NCBI GenBank assembly: GCA_030692765.1
Contig: JAUYUB010000011.1
Span: 1 to 64,000, forward strand
Direction: 5' to 3'
DNA length: 64,000 bases
Source: Sulfuricurvum sp.
GTDB taxonomy: Bacteria; Campylobacterota; Campylobacteria; Campylobacterales; Sulfurimonadaceae
The notes below the pieces were generated by a model, which was given only the letters and a program-made list of their open reading frames with translations, was not told the DNA's origin and made no database searches. Every line of letters starts with the position of its first letter. Position 1 is the stretch's first letter. A program made the translations under genes and the position numbers. Below are positions 46,665-55,961 of the stretch, piece by piece.

Positions 46665-47569
46665 GATAAAATCGCCTTCGCAAGTTCAAACTGATTTGCC
46701 GTCATGATGTGGATTTTAGGATGCAGAGCCTTGAGCTCCTCAAACAGATTTTTACTCAGTTCAAATCCGACACGATACTCTTCTTCGACACTTATCAATG
46801 ACGCTTTTTCAAGAGCCTCTACCCACTCAGTCGGAACATGGATTCCGGGAACATTTTCATCTAGAAATTTAGCCGTTCGTAGTTTTGTGATAGGGAAAAA
46901 GCCCAAAACTAGGACACAATCTTCACACTCAGGGTTTTGAGTGTTAGATTGTTCCATCATCGCTAACAGCTGTTTAGCAATGGTGGTGTCGTAAACGGGT
47001 TGCGTTACGAGTGCAATCGCGCCATGCGCTACTTTTTTGACCATCTTTTTTTGCAAGGCATTGGCGTTTTTAGAATAGGAGTCAATGACGGCAAAGGGGA
47101 AGATTTCCTGAACTTGGGCAATGAGCTTTTGTTCTGCCAAATCGGTTCCACTGTTGAGGGTGGTGATAATATCGAGCAGTAGATTACTGTTACCCTCAAA
47201 AACGCCTTTGGCATGAGGCTGATCTGAGTAGTGAGCGCTGTCACCTGTGAGGGCGAGAATGGCACGGACATCAGACTCATTGGCTCCTAACAAATCGCTT
47301 TGCAATGCGATACGATTGCGATCACGCATGCTCATGGTGGCCAGTGTCGGTTTTCCAAAACGGTTTTGAAGTTTCATGGCCGCAAAGAGAGCATTGTATT
47401 TGAGTTTGGCGAGAGGATTGTCGGTAGTGCTGAATCCATCTACAAGCTGATCCAAACCTAAAGCGGCGATTTTTTCGATCGTAGGGGAAAACTGTGCGGA
47501 ACGAGATGGGGTCGTTTCCAAAGTAATGAATGTGCCGTGGCGAAGTTTATGGATAAATGATTCGAACAA
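46661..47569 (-). CDS. Methylenetetrahydrofolate reductase family protein
   Basis: 302 residues of the MTHFR (MetF) TIM-barrel family: VDGFSTTDNPLAKLKYN, MRDRNRIALQSDLLGANESD, ILALTGDSA and LVTQPVYD fit the flavin and folate sites. It should interconvert 5,10-methylene- and 5-methyl-tetrahydrofolate for methionine synthesis or one-carbon metabolism. The N-terminal FITLETTPS replaces the more common FEFFPP, so it is a divergent member. The start is TTG 47569 with AAGGG upstream. Confidence 0.8.
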   Translation of the reverse strand: MFESFIHKLRHGTFITLETTPSRSAQFSPTIEKIAALGLDQLVDGFSTTDNPLAKLKYNALFAAMKLQNRFGKPTLATMSMRDRNRIALQSDLLGANESDVRAILALTGDSAHYSDQPHAKGVFEGNSNLLLDIITTLNSGTDLAEQKLIAQVQEIFPFAVIDSYSKNANALQKKMVKKVAHGAIALVTQPVYDTTIAKQLLAMMEQSNTQNPECEDCVLVLGFFPITKLRTAKFLDENVPGIHVPTEWVEALEKASLISVEEEYRVGFELSKNLFEELKALHPKIHIMTANQFELAKAILS

Positions 47570-47623
47570 AAGGTGCCCTTCGATATAATTGCCTTATTAT
47601 AACAAACTAGGATATGTGTTTTG

Positions 47624-48253
47624 ATGAAATTGTGCGTATTTGACTTCGATTCGACTTTGATGGATGGAGAAACCATCGACTTTTTTGCTGAGGCTATGGG
47701 AATAGGGGTGGAAGTCTCTGCGATTACCGAGCGGGCGATGAACGGCGAATTGGATTTTTTTGAAAGTCTGCAACAGCGTGTCGGATTGCTCAAAGGGTTG
47801 GAATTTTCCAAGGTAGAAGAGATCTGTCATAATCTCCCTTATATGAACGGGGCTATTGAGACGATCAGTGATCTTAAAGCACGCGGAATTAAAGTGATCT
47901 GTTTCAGCGGAGGATTCCGTACGGCGACCTCGTTTGCTAAAAACATCTTGGGCTACAATGCTGATTTTTCAAATGTATTGCATGCAAGAAACGGAATACT
48001 CACAGGTTTGGTGGGTGGAGACATGATGTTTGATTACTCCAAAGGCGATATGCTTTTGCGTCTTCAAGCACTGTTGGGAATTGCACCTAATGAGACGATT
48101 GTTGTCGGTGATGGTGCCAATGATCGCTCGATGTTTGCACATGCCGGTACTCGTGTCGCGTTCTGTGCCAAAGAGATCCTCAAAAAAGAGGCCAATATTA
48201 TCGTCGAGACCAAAGATCTAACCCAAATTATAACAAAGGTATTTAATGCTTGA
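47624..48253 (+). CDS. serB: Phosphoserine phosphatase
   Basis: 209 residues, HAD type I. Motif I DFDSTLMDGETID (nucleophile Asp), FSGGFRTATSF, and motif III/IV VVGDGANDRSMFAHAG match SerB. It produces serine from phosphoserine. There is no N-terminal ACT domain, so it is the short form. ATG 47624; AGGA at 47609. Overlaps the next gene by 8 bp. Confidence 0.9.
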   Translation: MKLCVFDFDSTLMDGETIDFFAEAMGIGVEVSAITERAMNGELDFFESLQQRVGLLKGLEFSKVEEICHNLPYMNGAIETISDLKARGIKVICFSGGFRTATSFAKNILGYNADFSNVLHARNGILTGLVGGDMMFDYSKGDMLLRLQALLGIAPNETIVVGDGANDRSMFAHAGTRVAFCAKEILKKEANIIVETKDLTQIITKVFNA

Positions 48254-48587
48254 GAATTCACTGTGGTTGCGTTATAACCCTAATAAAACAATACGCGAAG
48301 TATTGGCTCGTATTTATGAATGTGGGGCAGTTGAAATCAATGATGACGAACGGGTTCTTTATGCCGCGCTTAAGCGCCATTTGACAAAAAAAGAATTTCG
48401 TATCATCATGATGAATGAAGCGCAAGTCAGTGCTGATGAAATAGCGGCTGAGGTGGGTATGAATGCAGCTGAATTGAAAAAAGCACAATACAAAGCCTAC
48501 CGTAAAATACGTCAAGAAAAAATTCGTCATGATGTAAAAGCAGGGGCAAAAATCGAAGCCGTTGTTGAAGTTGCGCACGAAGAGTAA
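48246..48587 (+). CDS. Conserved hypothetical protein, helix-turn-helix-like C-terminus
   Basis: 113 residues, cytoplasmic, mostly helical and charged. The middle (VSADEIAAEVGMNAAELKKA, then YRKIRQEK) resembles a sigma-factor-like helix-turn-helix. I do not recognise a named family. It overlaps serB by 8 bp and so is translated with it. Confidence 0.6.
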   Translation: MLENSLWLRYNPNKTIREVLARIYECGAVEINDDERVLYAALKRHLTKKEFRIIMMNEAQVSADEIAAEVGMNAAELKKAQYKAYRKIRQEKIRHDVKAGAKIEAVVEVAHEE

Positions 48588-48766
48588 CTGTCACATTTTG
48601 CTACAGTAGCGGTAAAATATTTTAAACTAAAAGAATGCTATAGTTATATTAATCATTCATTTATCTATTCTGAGCTAATATGTACGAAGAAAAAATACCT
48701 TTTCATTTTTAGGGAATTAAAAAAGATAGGTGTCTTTAACATTAAAATAAAATCAAGGGAAATGAT

Positions 48767-49099
48767 ATGACAAAATCAACTTCATTTTTACTCGCAACTG
48801 TTGTTGCATTTGGTATGATGGCTACAACTGCATCTGCAGATATCAAAAAAGGCCAGAAGGGCTATTTGAAAACATGTAAAAACTGTCATGGAAACGGTAC
48901 TAAAGGTGCTGGTATGCATACACAAGCAGAGTGGGAAGCATTGTTTGCTAATGATGCTGCGAGTATCATCTCTAAGCATGCAGGAACTCCTGCTGAAGCA
49001 TTCTTCGGTGGAAGTACATTTCAAAAGAGTGCACAAGATCTTCGCGATTTCTTGTTTGAATACGGTAATGATTCGGGCAACGTCCCTTCTTGCGGCTAA
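48767..49099 (+). CDS. Periplasmic c-type cytochrome (single haem)
   Basis: 110 residues. A signal peptide ends near residue 24 (ASA-DIKKG). The haem site is C37-K-N-C40-H41. The axial Met is not certain; M49 of GAGMHT is one candidate. The C-terminus has an extra Cys (PSCG). Such small class I cytochromes shuttle electrons in the periplasm of sulfur-oxidising Campylobacterota. It stands alone, with AAGGGAAATG before the start and a terminator after it. Confidence 0.85.
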   Translation: MTKSTSFLLATVVAFGMMATTASADIKKGQKGYLKTCKNCHGNGTKGAGMHTQAEWEALFANDAASIISKHAGTPAEAFFGGSTFQKSAQDLRDFLFEYGNDSGNVPSCG

Positions 49100-49108
49100 A
49101 TCTTCTTT

Positions 49109-49128
49109 CACCTCTCCCTTGAGGGGTG
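49109..49128 (+). terminator. Intrinsic terminator after the cytochrome gene
   Basis: An 8-bp stem (49109-49116 with 49121-49128, one G-U pair) and a CCTT loop lie 10 nt after the stop codon. A T-rich but interrupted tract follows. Confidence 0.5.
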
Positions 49129-49236
49129 AGCTCTCTTTACTCTTTCTTTAAATTATTTATCTTCGTCTATTTTTAACATTTTATCGTCAATTCGTCAGCT
49201 ACAATTTGTTCATAAGGTCCATTTTAAAGGAATTTT

Positions 49237-50100
49237 ATGAAGATCGTTATTTGTGGTATGAGCGGTTTTGTGGGAAATGCATTGCATGATTTTTTGAGTG
49301 CGCAGCATCATGAAGTGGTTTCTCTGAGCATTCGTTCGGGCTCTTTGGTTGAGTCCGTCGTAAAAATTCTTGACGGTTCGGATGTTGTCATTAATCTTGC
49401 CGGTGCAAATATTTTAGGTCGCTGGAGTGATGCCTATAAGAAGCTGTTACGTTCAAGCCGATTGGAAACAACAGCAGCCCTTGTTCATGCACTGACACAT
49501 AGTTCCAATCCGCCGCGTATTTTGATCAACGCTTCGGCCGTTGGGGTCTATGATTCCTATCATCAGCACGATGAGTATTCTCATTCTCTTGGTAATGATT
49601 TTTTAGCGACTTTGGTCCAAGATTGGGAAGAAACGGCACTGAATGCAAAAGCTATAGGGACGCGTGTGTGCATTATGCGTTTTGGGGTGGTATATGGCAA
49701 TGGCGGTGGTGCCATGTCAAAAATGCTTCTGCCATTTAAGCTGGGATTGGGTGGAAAGATGGGAAATGGGCAACAGATGATTTCCTGGATCCATTTACAA
49801 GATTTGGTGCGGGGTTGTTTGTTTTTGATTGAGAATCAAACACTTGAGGGGATTTTTAATTTTACCGCACCTGAACCGATTAGTAATCTGCAGCAAACCA
49901 AAAAGATGGGTCATTATTTGCATCGTCCTACCTTTATGAATATGCCCTCATGGCTGGTTAAGCTGATATTTGGGGAGGGATCTTGTGTGATGCTGGACTC
50001 CAAAGAGGTGTATCCAAAGCGGTTGAGGGAAGCAGGGTTTACGTTTGCTTATCCTACATTTGACAGTGCGATGGAGCAAATTGTTCACGACCAAGAATAA
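49237..50100 (+). CDS. TIGR01777 family NAD(P)-dependent epimerase-like protein
   Basis: 287 residues, an extended short-chain dehydrogenase fold. The nucleotide-binding motif is GMSGFVGNAL at the N-terminus. The family signatures VINLAGANILGRWSDAYK, RSSRLETT and GKMGNGQQMISWIHLQDL are clear. The substrate is unknown. It is convergent with pfkA and the coding regions overlap by 47 bp. Confidence 0.85.
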   Translation: MKIVICGMSGFVGNALHDFLSAQHHEVVSLSIRSGSLVESVVKILDGSDVVINLAGANILGRWSDAYKKLLRSSRLETTAALVHALTHSSNPPRILINASAVGVYDSYHQHDEYSHSLGNDFLATLVQDWEETALNAKAIGTRVCIMRFGVVYGNGGGAMSKMLLPFKLGLGGKMGNGQQMISWIHLQDLVRGCLFLIENQTLEGIFNFTAPEPISNLQQTKKMGHYLHRPTFMNMPSWLVKLIFGEGSCVMLDSKEVYPKRLREAGFTFAYPTFDSAMEQIVHDQE

Positions 50101-51034
50101 GTAAATCTTCATCTAACACATATTTATTGAACGCCACTTCGGCAATGGTTCTGAAATTAAAGTGGCTTTTGGTGTAGCAAACAACTGAGTTATTATTTCC
50201 CGTGAGCAGGGTATCGATGGCATGGGTAACAAACTTATAGGCCATAAGGCGGTCGTACACGCTGGGATTTCCCCCTCGCTGTATATGGCCCAAGACACTG
50301 ACCCGTGATTCAAAGCCCAACTCTTCTTCGAACCAACGGGCAATTTCAGGCGCATTTTTGAGGCCCTCAGAAACAACGACGATGAAATAATCCCGCCCTT
50401 TCCGTATTTGCGATTCAAAGCACCCTTTGTACTCATGGATGTCTATGGGGATTTCAGGGATCAAACATACTTCTGCCCCTGAAGTGATCGCGGAAACAAG
50501 CGCTAAATAGCCGCAGTCGCGTCCCATAGTCTCTATGACAAAAGCGCGCCGAAACGAAGAAGCGGTATCGCGAATGGAATCGATCGCATTTTTTATGACA
50601 TTGAGGGCAGTGTCTACTCCTAGGCAATAGTCGGTGCCATTAATATCATTATCGATGGTTGAGGGGATGCCGCAAAAGGCAATGCCGCTTTCATGATGAA
50701 AACGTTCCATCCCTCTAAAACTGCCATCGCCCCCAAGGACAATAAGTTTCGTAATCCCTTTTTGACGCAAATTTTCAGCTGCGATTGCACGATAAGAAGG
50801 CTCTTTGAATCGTGCGGAGCGTGCTGATTTGATTTTGGTTCCTCCGCGTGTCATAATGCCTGCAACGTCTGCAAAATGGGCTTCGACAATACGATTATCG
50901 ATAAGTCCTTCATAGCCGTTATAGACAAAGTAAGGCTGCATATTTTTGGCATAGGCGTATTCGACAAAACGTTTGAGTGCGGAATTCATTCCCGAAACAT
51001 CGCCGCCGGAGCAGAGGATGGCTATTTTATCCAT
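50054..51034 (-). CDS. pfkA: 6-Phosphofructokinase
   Basis: 326 residues. ILCSGGDVSGMN, GGDGSFRGM, STIDNDINGTDYCLG, ETMGRDCGYLAL and LGHIQRGG define the PfkA family. GGDGS with Gly after the Asp favours ATP over pyrophosphate. The P of GGDxPG is replaced by S. I start at ATG 51034 with AAAGGA upstream; the frame extends to 51073 inside the preceding gene. It overlaps the lipoprotein gene by 13 bp at the end of the mla operon. Confidence 0.9.
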   Translation of the reverse strand: MDKIAILCSGGDVSGMNSALKRFVEYAYAKNMQPYFVYNGYEGLIDNRIVEAHFADVAGIMTRGGTKIKSARSARFKEPSYRAIAAENLRQKGITKLIVLGGDGSFRGMERFHHESGIAFCGIPSTIDNDINGTDYCLGVDTALNVIKNAIDSIRDTASSFRRAFVIETMGRDCGYLALVSAITSGAEVCLIPEIPIDIHEYKGCFESQIRKGRDYFIVVVSEGLKNAPEIARWFEEELGFESRVSVLGHIQRGGNPSVYDRLMAYKFVTHAIDTLLTGNNNSVVCYTKSHFNFRTIAEVAFNKYVLDEDLLILGREQFAPSHCQM

Positions 51035-51633
51035 TTGTTTTCCTTTAGGATAAGGGTTAGCCATGATGCACATTGCTCTGAAAGATTGTGTGTTGCATTG
51101 CCCAGTGCAATTACGCCTCCTTTGGCATCTGACGAGGGGGAGGGCTCAATGATTGTAAAGTGTTTGGAAGCGATGGTTATTTTGGTTTTTGGGTTAATAA
51201 GCCGATAGGTAATATTGATGAACCCTTCACTGGTTGAGCCGTTATGAAAACGATGGTAAAAGGCATTGAGATCTGATTCTAGAATTAAATCTGCTGTTGC
51301 GCTGGAAGTAGGCGGGATAAGTGTTTCAAAAAGCTGTTCCTTTTGCAAGGAAGATGTCACAGAGCGATCGATCATGCTTGAGGGGGTGTCTGACCATTTA
51401 CTGTATAAGTAGGCATTGATAGATGAGTCTTCTTTGAGATAATAAAACTGTGTCGATGCTAATGAAGCGATACTGCGCGTCGAAGAAAGTTTTAGCGTAC
51501 CGTTGAAGCTGGCTGGACTATCGTGTGCTGGCGTATAGGAGGGGAGTAAGGTGTATTCTTTTATTGGAGGGCGAACAGTGGAACATCCTGTAAATAATAC
51601 GACAATGGTGATGAATAAAGCAATGCGTTTCAT
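51022..51633 (-). CDS. ABC-type transport auxiliary lipoprotein (PqiC/MlaD-partner type)
   Basis: 203 residues. The lipobox is LFTGC. The fold resembles the ABC-transport auxiliary domain (PF03886): YTLLPS near the N-terminus, FYYLKEDSSINAYLYSKWSD in the centre, and DRSVTSSLQKEQLFETLIPP. It should be an envelope partner of the MCE protein encoded 2 nt upstream, completing the lipid path to the outer membrane. Confidence 0.82.
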   Translation of the reverse strand: MKRIALFITIVVLFTGCSTVRPPIKEYTLLPSYTPAHDSPASFNGTLKLSSTRSIASLASTQFYYLKEDSSINAYLYSKWSDTPSSMIDRSVTSSLQKEQLFETLIPPTSSATADLILESDLNAFYHRFHNGSTSEGFINITYRLINPKTKITIASKHFTIIEPSPSSDAKGGVIALGNATHNLSEQCASWLTLILKENKWIK

Positions 51634-51635
51634 GG

Positions 51636-52604
51636 TTATTCTCCTGGCCCTGGAATAGGATATGATTGTTTAAACAGTAAATCAGAAGGACTTTCCCGCA
51701 GTGATTTTAGGGTGAGTTCCATCTCGTTTTGCAACACGCGCGATTGGGCCAAGAGCTCATTGAGTTCAACCGTTGAATTGGCAGCAATGGCTTGAAGATC
51801 ATAATCGCCGCGATTCATGGAAGCATCGATTTTTTCTAGAAGGGCATTGGTTTTTTTCGAGGTAGCTTCCCATGATTTCATAGTAGGAGAGAGCCGTTCG
51901 CTCATGGTGATTTTGAAGGTTTCCATGGAGCCTTTGACGCTATTGGCGGAATCACCTACTTTGACCATAGTTTGATTAATATTTTCCTCTGTGCGAATCG
52001 AATTTTTGAGCAAGGTGTCAATTTCATCTTGATATCCGTTGATCCGATGGGTTAAGATTTTTAAGTTTTCTAGAGTCTGCGAAAAGTTTTTGGTATTTTG
52101 TGTGCTCATAACCGCATTGGTGTGATCCAGAGTGTTGGAAAGTTTTGTTATGACGGCGCTAAGCGTTTCATCAAGACGTTTGATCAGTGATGGGGCTGTG
52201 GGAATAATGGCTATGGTGTCATCTGAACTTATAATCAAAGGAGACATTCTTGAGCCCCCTTTAATCTCAATAAAGGCGAGCCCCGTAATACCGAAAAATT
52301 TAAGCATAGCCGTTGAGTCGGTTCGAATAGGGGTCTTTTTTTTTATTTTAAGGGTGAGTTCTATTTCTTCGCTATTTTGCGGATTTATACGGATTGATTC
52401 CACTTTTCCCACATCGACGCCGTTAAATTTGACCGCAGCTTCGGGTGCCAATCCTGCGGCGGATTCAGTAAGATAGACTTTATAGTGGAGATAATTATTT
52501 TTACTGCCGGTATATTTTCCAAGCCAGAAAGAGAAAGCAATAAGTGCGCCTGACATTAGCAGAACAAATGCCCCTACTAGGGTGTAGTTAACCTTGGATT
52601 CCAT
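51636..52604 (-). CDS. mlaD: MCE/MlaD family substrate-binding protein
   Basis: 322 residues. One N-terminal membrane helix (about 8-28, in YTLVGAFVLLMSG) is followed by an MCE domain (YLTESAAGLAPEAAVKFNGV, FFGITGLAFIEIKGG) and a helical C-terminal part. MCE proteins form hexamers that pass phospholipids between membranes. ATG 52604 (AAAGGA upstream) is used; the start overlaps mlaF by 17 bp. Confidence 0.88.
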   Translation of the reverse strand: MESKVNYTLVGAFVLLMSGALIAFSFWLGKYTGSKNNYLHYKVYLTESAAGLAPEAAVKFNGVDVGKVESIRINPQNSEEIELTLKIKKKTPIRTDSTAMLKFFGITGLAFIEIKGGSRMSPLIISSDDTIAIIPTAPSLIKRLDETLSAVITKLSNTLDHTNAVMSTQNTKNFSQTLENLKILTHRINGYQDEIDTLLKNSIRTEENINQTMVKVGDSANSVKGSMETFKITMSERLSPTMKSWEATSKKTNALLEKIDASMNRGDYDLQAIAANSTVELNELLAQSRVLQNEMELTLKSLRESPSDLLFKQSYPIPGPGE

Positions 52605-53343
52605 GAGCTTCCTTTTGAAAGAAATAATCAATAATAGGATGGTTGATCATAAGCACCTCATTAAGAGTTCCCTCTGCGATGATTTTTTTCTCACCCAACA
52701 GCGCGAAACGGTCTACGATATGGTGTATGGTATCCAAATCATGGGTAACCATAACCACAGTAAGCCCCAAAAGGTCTCGTAATTGTTTAATAAGTGTGTC
52801 AAATTGTCGTGAACTCAATGGATCTAGACCGGAGGTAGGTTCATCTAAAAAAAGCAGTTTTGGATCTAGGGCAAGGGCACGAGCGAGTGCGGCGCGCTTG
52901 ATCATCCCACCACTGAGCTGACTTGGATAGAGATGAATGGTATGCGCCGGCAAGCCCACTAAATCGATTTTAAGTTTGACCAGTTCATGGATGAGGTTGG
53001 GAGGTAAGTCGGTATATTCATTGTATAAAAGAGCAATATTTTCTCCTACAGTGAGAGAGGAATACAAGGCTCCTGCTTGGAACAGCACACCCCATTTTCG
53101 ACGTAAATTTTGGGCCTGCTGAAGGGAGAGATTGGTTATATTTTCACCAAAAATATGAATAGATCCGCTTTGCGGTGTTTGCAGCATGATCATCTCTCGC
53201 AGCAAAGTGGATTTTCCCGAACCGCTTCCTCCCAACAAGGCATAAATCTCATTTTCAAAAATGGTACAGCTAATGGTATCGTGGATGAGGTTATCTCCAA
53301 AACGCGTGACAATATCGCGTGCTTCGATAACGATAGGCTTCAT
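52588..53343 (-). CDS. mlaF: MlaF-type ABC transporter ATPase
   Basis: 251 residues. Walker A GGSGSGKST, signature LSGGM, Walker B LLFLDEPTSGLDP and H-loop VTHD are present. Neighbours identify it as the ATPase of a phospholipid (Mla) transporter. It overlaps the mlaE stop by 4 bp. Confidence 0.92.
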   Translation of the reverse strand: MKPIVIEARDIVTRFGDNLIHDTISCTIFENEIYALLGGSGSGKSTLLREMIMLQTPQSGSIHIFGENITNLSLQQAQNLRRKWGVLFQAGALYSSLTVGENIALLYNEYTDLPPNLIHELVKLKIDLVGLPAHTIHLYPSQLSGGMIKRAALARALALDPKLLFLDEPTSGLDPLSSRQFDTLIKQLRDLLGLTVVMVTHDLDTIHHIVDRFALLGEKKIIAEGTLNEVLMINHPIIDYFFQKEAHGIQG

Positions 53344-54458
53344 AGTTTAAGCTCCGTTAAGAGAATCGAAAATAAGGCGTCACAGGCAATGACGAGGAAG
53401 ATGGCATTGACAACACTTTTCGTCGTAAACAAGCCGATGCTCTCCGTATTGAGGGAGACTTGAAATCCACGATAGGTACCCACTAAGGCAATTAAAAAGG
53501 CGAAAAAAGGTCCTTTGACAATACCGATAATGAAATGGCGAATCGGTAATGCCCCCTGAAGTCGGTTGATGAACTCGATATAGGAGAGATTGGATTGGGT
53601 GTTAGCAATCACCATCCCTCCAAATATACCAACAATATCGGCGAAAAAAATGAGCAGTGGTATGACGATCATCAAGGCAATGACGCGCGGCCAGACCAAG
53701 AAGAGATAGGGATGAAAACCCATCGTTTTCATGGCGTCAATCTCTTGGGTCATTTTCATAGCACCGATTTGTGCGGTGAAGGCTGAGGCACTACGCCCTG
53801 CAATAACGATTGCTGTAATAAGTGGAGCGAGCTCACGGGTAAGTGAAATGCCAATCGTGTCAACGATAAGGATATCGGCACCGAATTTTTGGAGCTGAAC
53901 GATACTTTGGAAGGCAACGACAACCCCTATTAAAAAAGAACTGACTGCGATGATGGGGAGTGCATCAAACCCTGCAGTGATGATATGAGAACCAATTGAG
54001 CGATAGCGAATAGTGGATGGATGACGTAAACTATAAAGGAAGACGATGAATGCCTCTCCTAAAAAATTTAAAAAGCGCTCAGTTCCTTGAAACGAATGGT
54101 GCGTTTCGCGTCCTATACGATACAGCCAACTGCGATGAATAGGAGGGGGTGTCTCTTCGTTGTGATGAGGATATAGAAGGTGATACAGTTGTTGATGTTC
54201 TTCGCGATCTCCGATCATTTCAGACGAAAACCCCTGCTTTGAAAATTTGCGTGAGTATAAACTCCAAAGGGCGACTCCAGAGGAATCAAATTCAACGACA
54301 TTCTCAATGTCCCATTGTAACGGTTTGTTGGGCGTAAAAGATTCTAAGGTTTGGGCAACGACAGCCAAAGTGTGTAATGTCCACGCCCCGCTGCATTGCA
54401 AAATGTGATATGCAGCACCATCAACAATCGTAAGAGTAGCGGGAGCAGAGCTTTTCAT
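53340..54458 (-). CDS. mlaE: MlaE-type ABC permease with N-terminal STAS-like domain
   Basis: 372 residues. Residues 1-110 look like a STAS domain (WDIENVVEFDSSGVALW), the fused equivalent of MlaB. The permease part has the MlaE core (VVAFQSIVQLQKFGAD, LAPLITAIVIAGRSASAF, EIDAMKTMGF). It is first in mlaE-mlaF-mlaD-lipoprotein-pfkA. The system is thought to maintain outer-membrane lipid asymmetry. Confidence 0.9.
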   Translation of the reverse strand: MKSSAPATLTIVDGAAYHILQCSGAWTLHTLAVVAQTLESFTPNKPLQWDIENVVEFDSSGVALWSLYSRKFSKQGFSSEMIGDREEHQQLYHLLYPHHNEETPPPIHRSWLYRIGRETHHSFQGTERFLNFLGEAFIVFLYSLRHPSTIRYRSIGSHIITAGFDALPIIAVSSFLIGVVVAFQSIVQLQKFGADILIVDTIGISLTRELAPLITAIVIAGRSASAFTAQIGAMKMTQEIDAMKTMGFHPYLFLVWPRVIALMIVIPLLIFFADIVGIFGGMVIANTQSNLSYIEFINRLQGALPIRHFIIGIVKGPFFAFLIALVGTYRGFQVSLNTESIGLFTTKSVVNAIFLVIACDALFSILLTELKL

Positions 54459-54573
54459 GAGTTATTGTAACATAAGCAGATCGAATTTTAGACATTTTAA
54501 GGCGGTGTGTGATGCTAAAATTGGACCAAGCATTGCTTAATAGGTGTATTGAATGATATTACAGGAAACAATT

Positions 54574-55383
54574 ATGAATCTATTAAAAACTATAGGGGTA
54601 TGTCTGGCCCTTTCACTCACAGTAAATGCTAGTATTGATAAACATGAACTAGACGAGCTTAAAATGGGAGCTTTGGTCGTTAAAGATTTAAAATCAAAAC
54701 ATATTTTATATTCCAAAGATGCCGAAAAACAGGTCAGCCCAGCAAGTTTAACCAAAGTAATGACGGCAGTTTTAGCCATACAAAGTGGAAAAATGGGGCA
54801 GGCGGTAACAATCACCCGAGAGATGACCCAAGTTAAACCGACCATTGCAGGCTATAGACGCGGTGATATCGTTTTGATGAGTGATTTGGTAAAAGCGGCG
54901 ATGATAAAATCAGATAATGATGCGGCAAAAGCGATTGCAGTTGCTGTCGGGGGTGATGAAGAACACTTTGTTAACATGATGAATATCCGAGCCAAACAAC
55001 TTGGAATGCGAAATACGCATTTTAGTAATCCATGCGGATACGATGGAAAAAATCACTATTCTACCCCTAATGATCTTATAAAAATGACTGAATATGCCAT
55101 TACAAGCGCAACTTTCAATGCGATCAGTAAACTCAATACGCATACCTATTATGCGATTAACAAAGGAAAACTTAAGCAATTTACGGCGTACACCCATAAC
55201 CGCTTACTGAATCGTTATGCCTATGCTGTAGGGGTCAAAACAGGGTTTACCAATAAAGCAGGGGCTTGTTTGATTGCCCGTGCCAAAAAAGACGGGAAAG
55301 ATTGTTTGATTGTAATGATGAATGCTAAAGCAGATCGCTGGAAAACTGCAAAACAGATTTTTGAGCAGGTATTAAATAGCTAG
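54574..55383 (+). CDS. dacA: D-alanyl-D-alanine carboxypeptidase (PBP5/6 family)
   Basis: 269 residues. The signal peptide ends near residue 20. The serine triad is S58-L-T-K61, S113-D-N and KTG (in VGVKTGFT). It trims peptidoglycan pentapeptides. It lacks the C-terminal domain and amphipathic anchor of E. coli PBP5, so it may be soluble in the periplasm. ATG 54574 with AGGAAACA upstream; an in-frame ATG lies at 54553. Confidence 0.88.
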   Translation: MNLLKTIGVCLALSLTVNASIDKHELDELKMGALVVKDLKSKHILYSKDAEKQVSPASLTKVMTAVLAIQSGKMGQAVTITREMTQVKPTIAGYRRGDIVLMSDLVKAAMIKSDNDAAKAIAVAVGGDEEHFVNMMNIRAKQLGMRNTHFSNPCGYDGKNHYSTPNDLIKMTEYAITSATFNAISKLNTHTYYAINKGKLKQFTAYTHNRLLNRYAYAVGVKTGFTNKAGACLIARAKKDGKDCLIVMMNAKADRWKTAKQIFEQVLNS

Positions 55384-55866
55384 ATAGTTGTCTAAAAATT
55401 CTTTATAAATTTTCATTTTTTCTTCTTGTTGCATCGCGGCGTGTGCAGGTGATGTGGAGGGAAGCAATGTCTTCTCTATCTCTATATTTTTAAAATACTT
55501 CCCAAACAGATCAAATGCTTTCTTTCCCGTAAAGGCGAGGACTTTAATATTGGGGTAATCGCGTAATAGCGCTTCAAAATCATTGGGAACAATCCCTTTT
55601 AGATTACTATCACTAGAATTTTCTCTCTCACAAGAACCAATGACATCCCATAGGCCGATATTAAGGGTTAAACAAAAAGCTCTCTTCGTTTCATTATCGT
55701 CTAGCGTGACTTTGAAAATCGACGCCATAATTGGCCAAAAGGCGTTGCGGGGATGCGCATAATAAAACGATTGCTCGAAGGATGCAATACTGGGAAAGCT
55801 ACCGAGGAACAAAATACGGGTATGTTCATCCAGTAGTGGAGAGAAGGGGTGGGAATACGATTTCAT
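55372..55866 (-). CDS. Hypoxanthine-type DNA glycosylase (UDG superfamily, HDG)
   Basis: 164 residues. LGSFPSIASFEQSFYYAHPRN then FWPI, and LPSTSPAHAA, match the family 6 (HDG, deaminated-purine) branch of the uracil-DNA glycosylase superfamily. It should excise hypoxanthine from DNA. It is convergent with dacA, overlapping 12 bp. A G:T/U mismatch (Mug-like) activity is an alternative. Confidence 0.83.
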   Translation of the reverse strand: MKSYSHPFSPLLDEHTRILFLGSFPSIASFEQSFYYAHPRNAFWPIMASIFKVTLDDNETKRAFCLTLNIGLWDVIGSCERENSSDSNLKGIVPNDFEALLRDYPNIKVLAFTGKKAFDLFGKYFKNIEIEKTLLPSTSPAHAAMQQEEKMKIYKEFLDNYLAI

Positions 55867-55961
55867 AATCGTAATTTTAGCTCAATTTACCTTCTCCTAA
55901 ACCACTATTGGCTACAATTCCACCATTAATTACGGGCTACTGACCCACTCAAAGGAACGCC

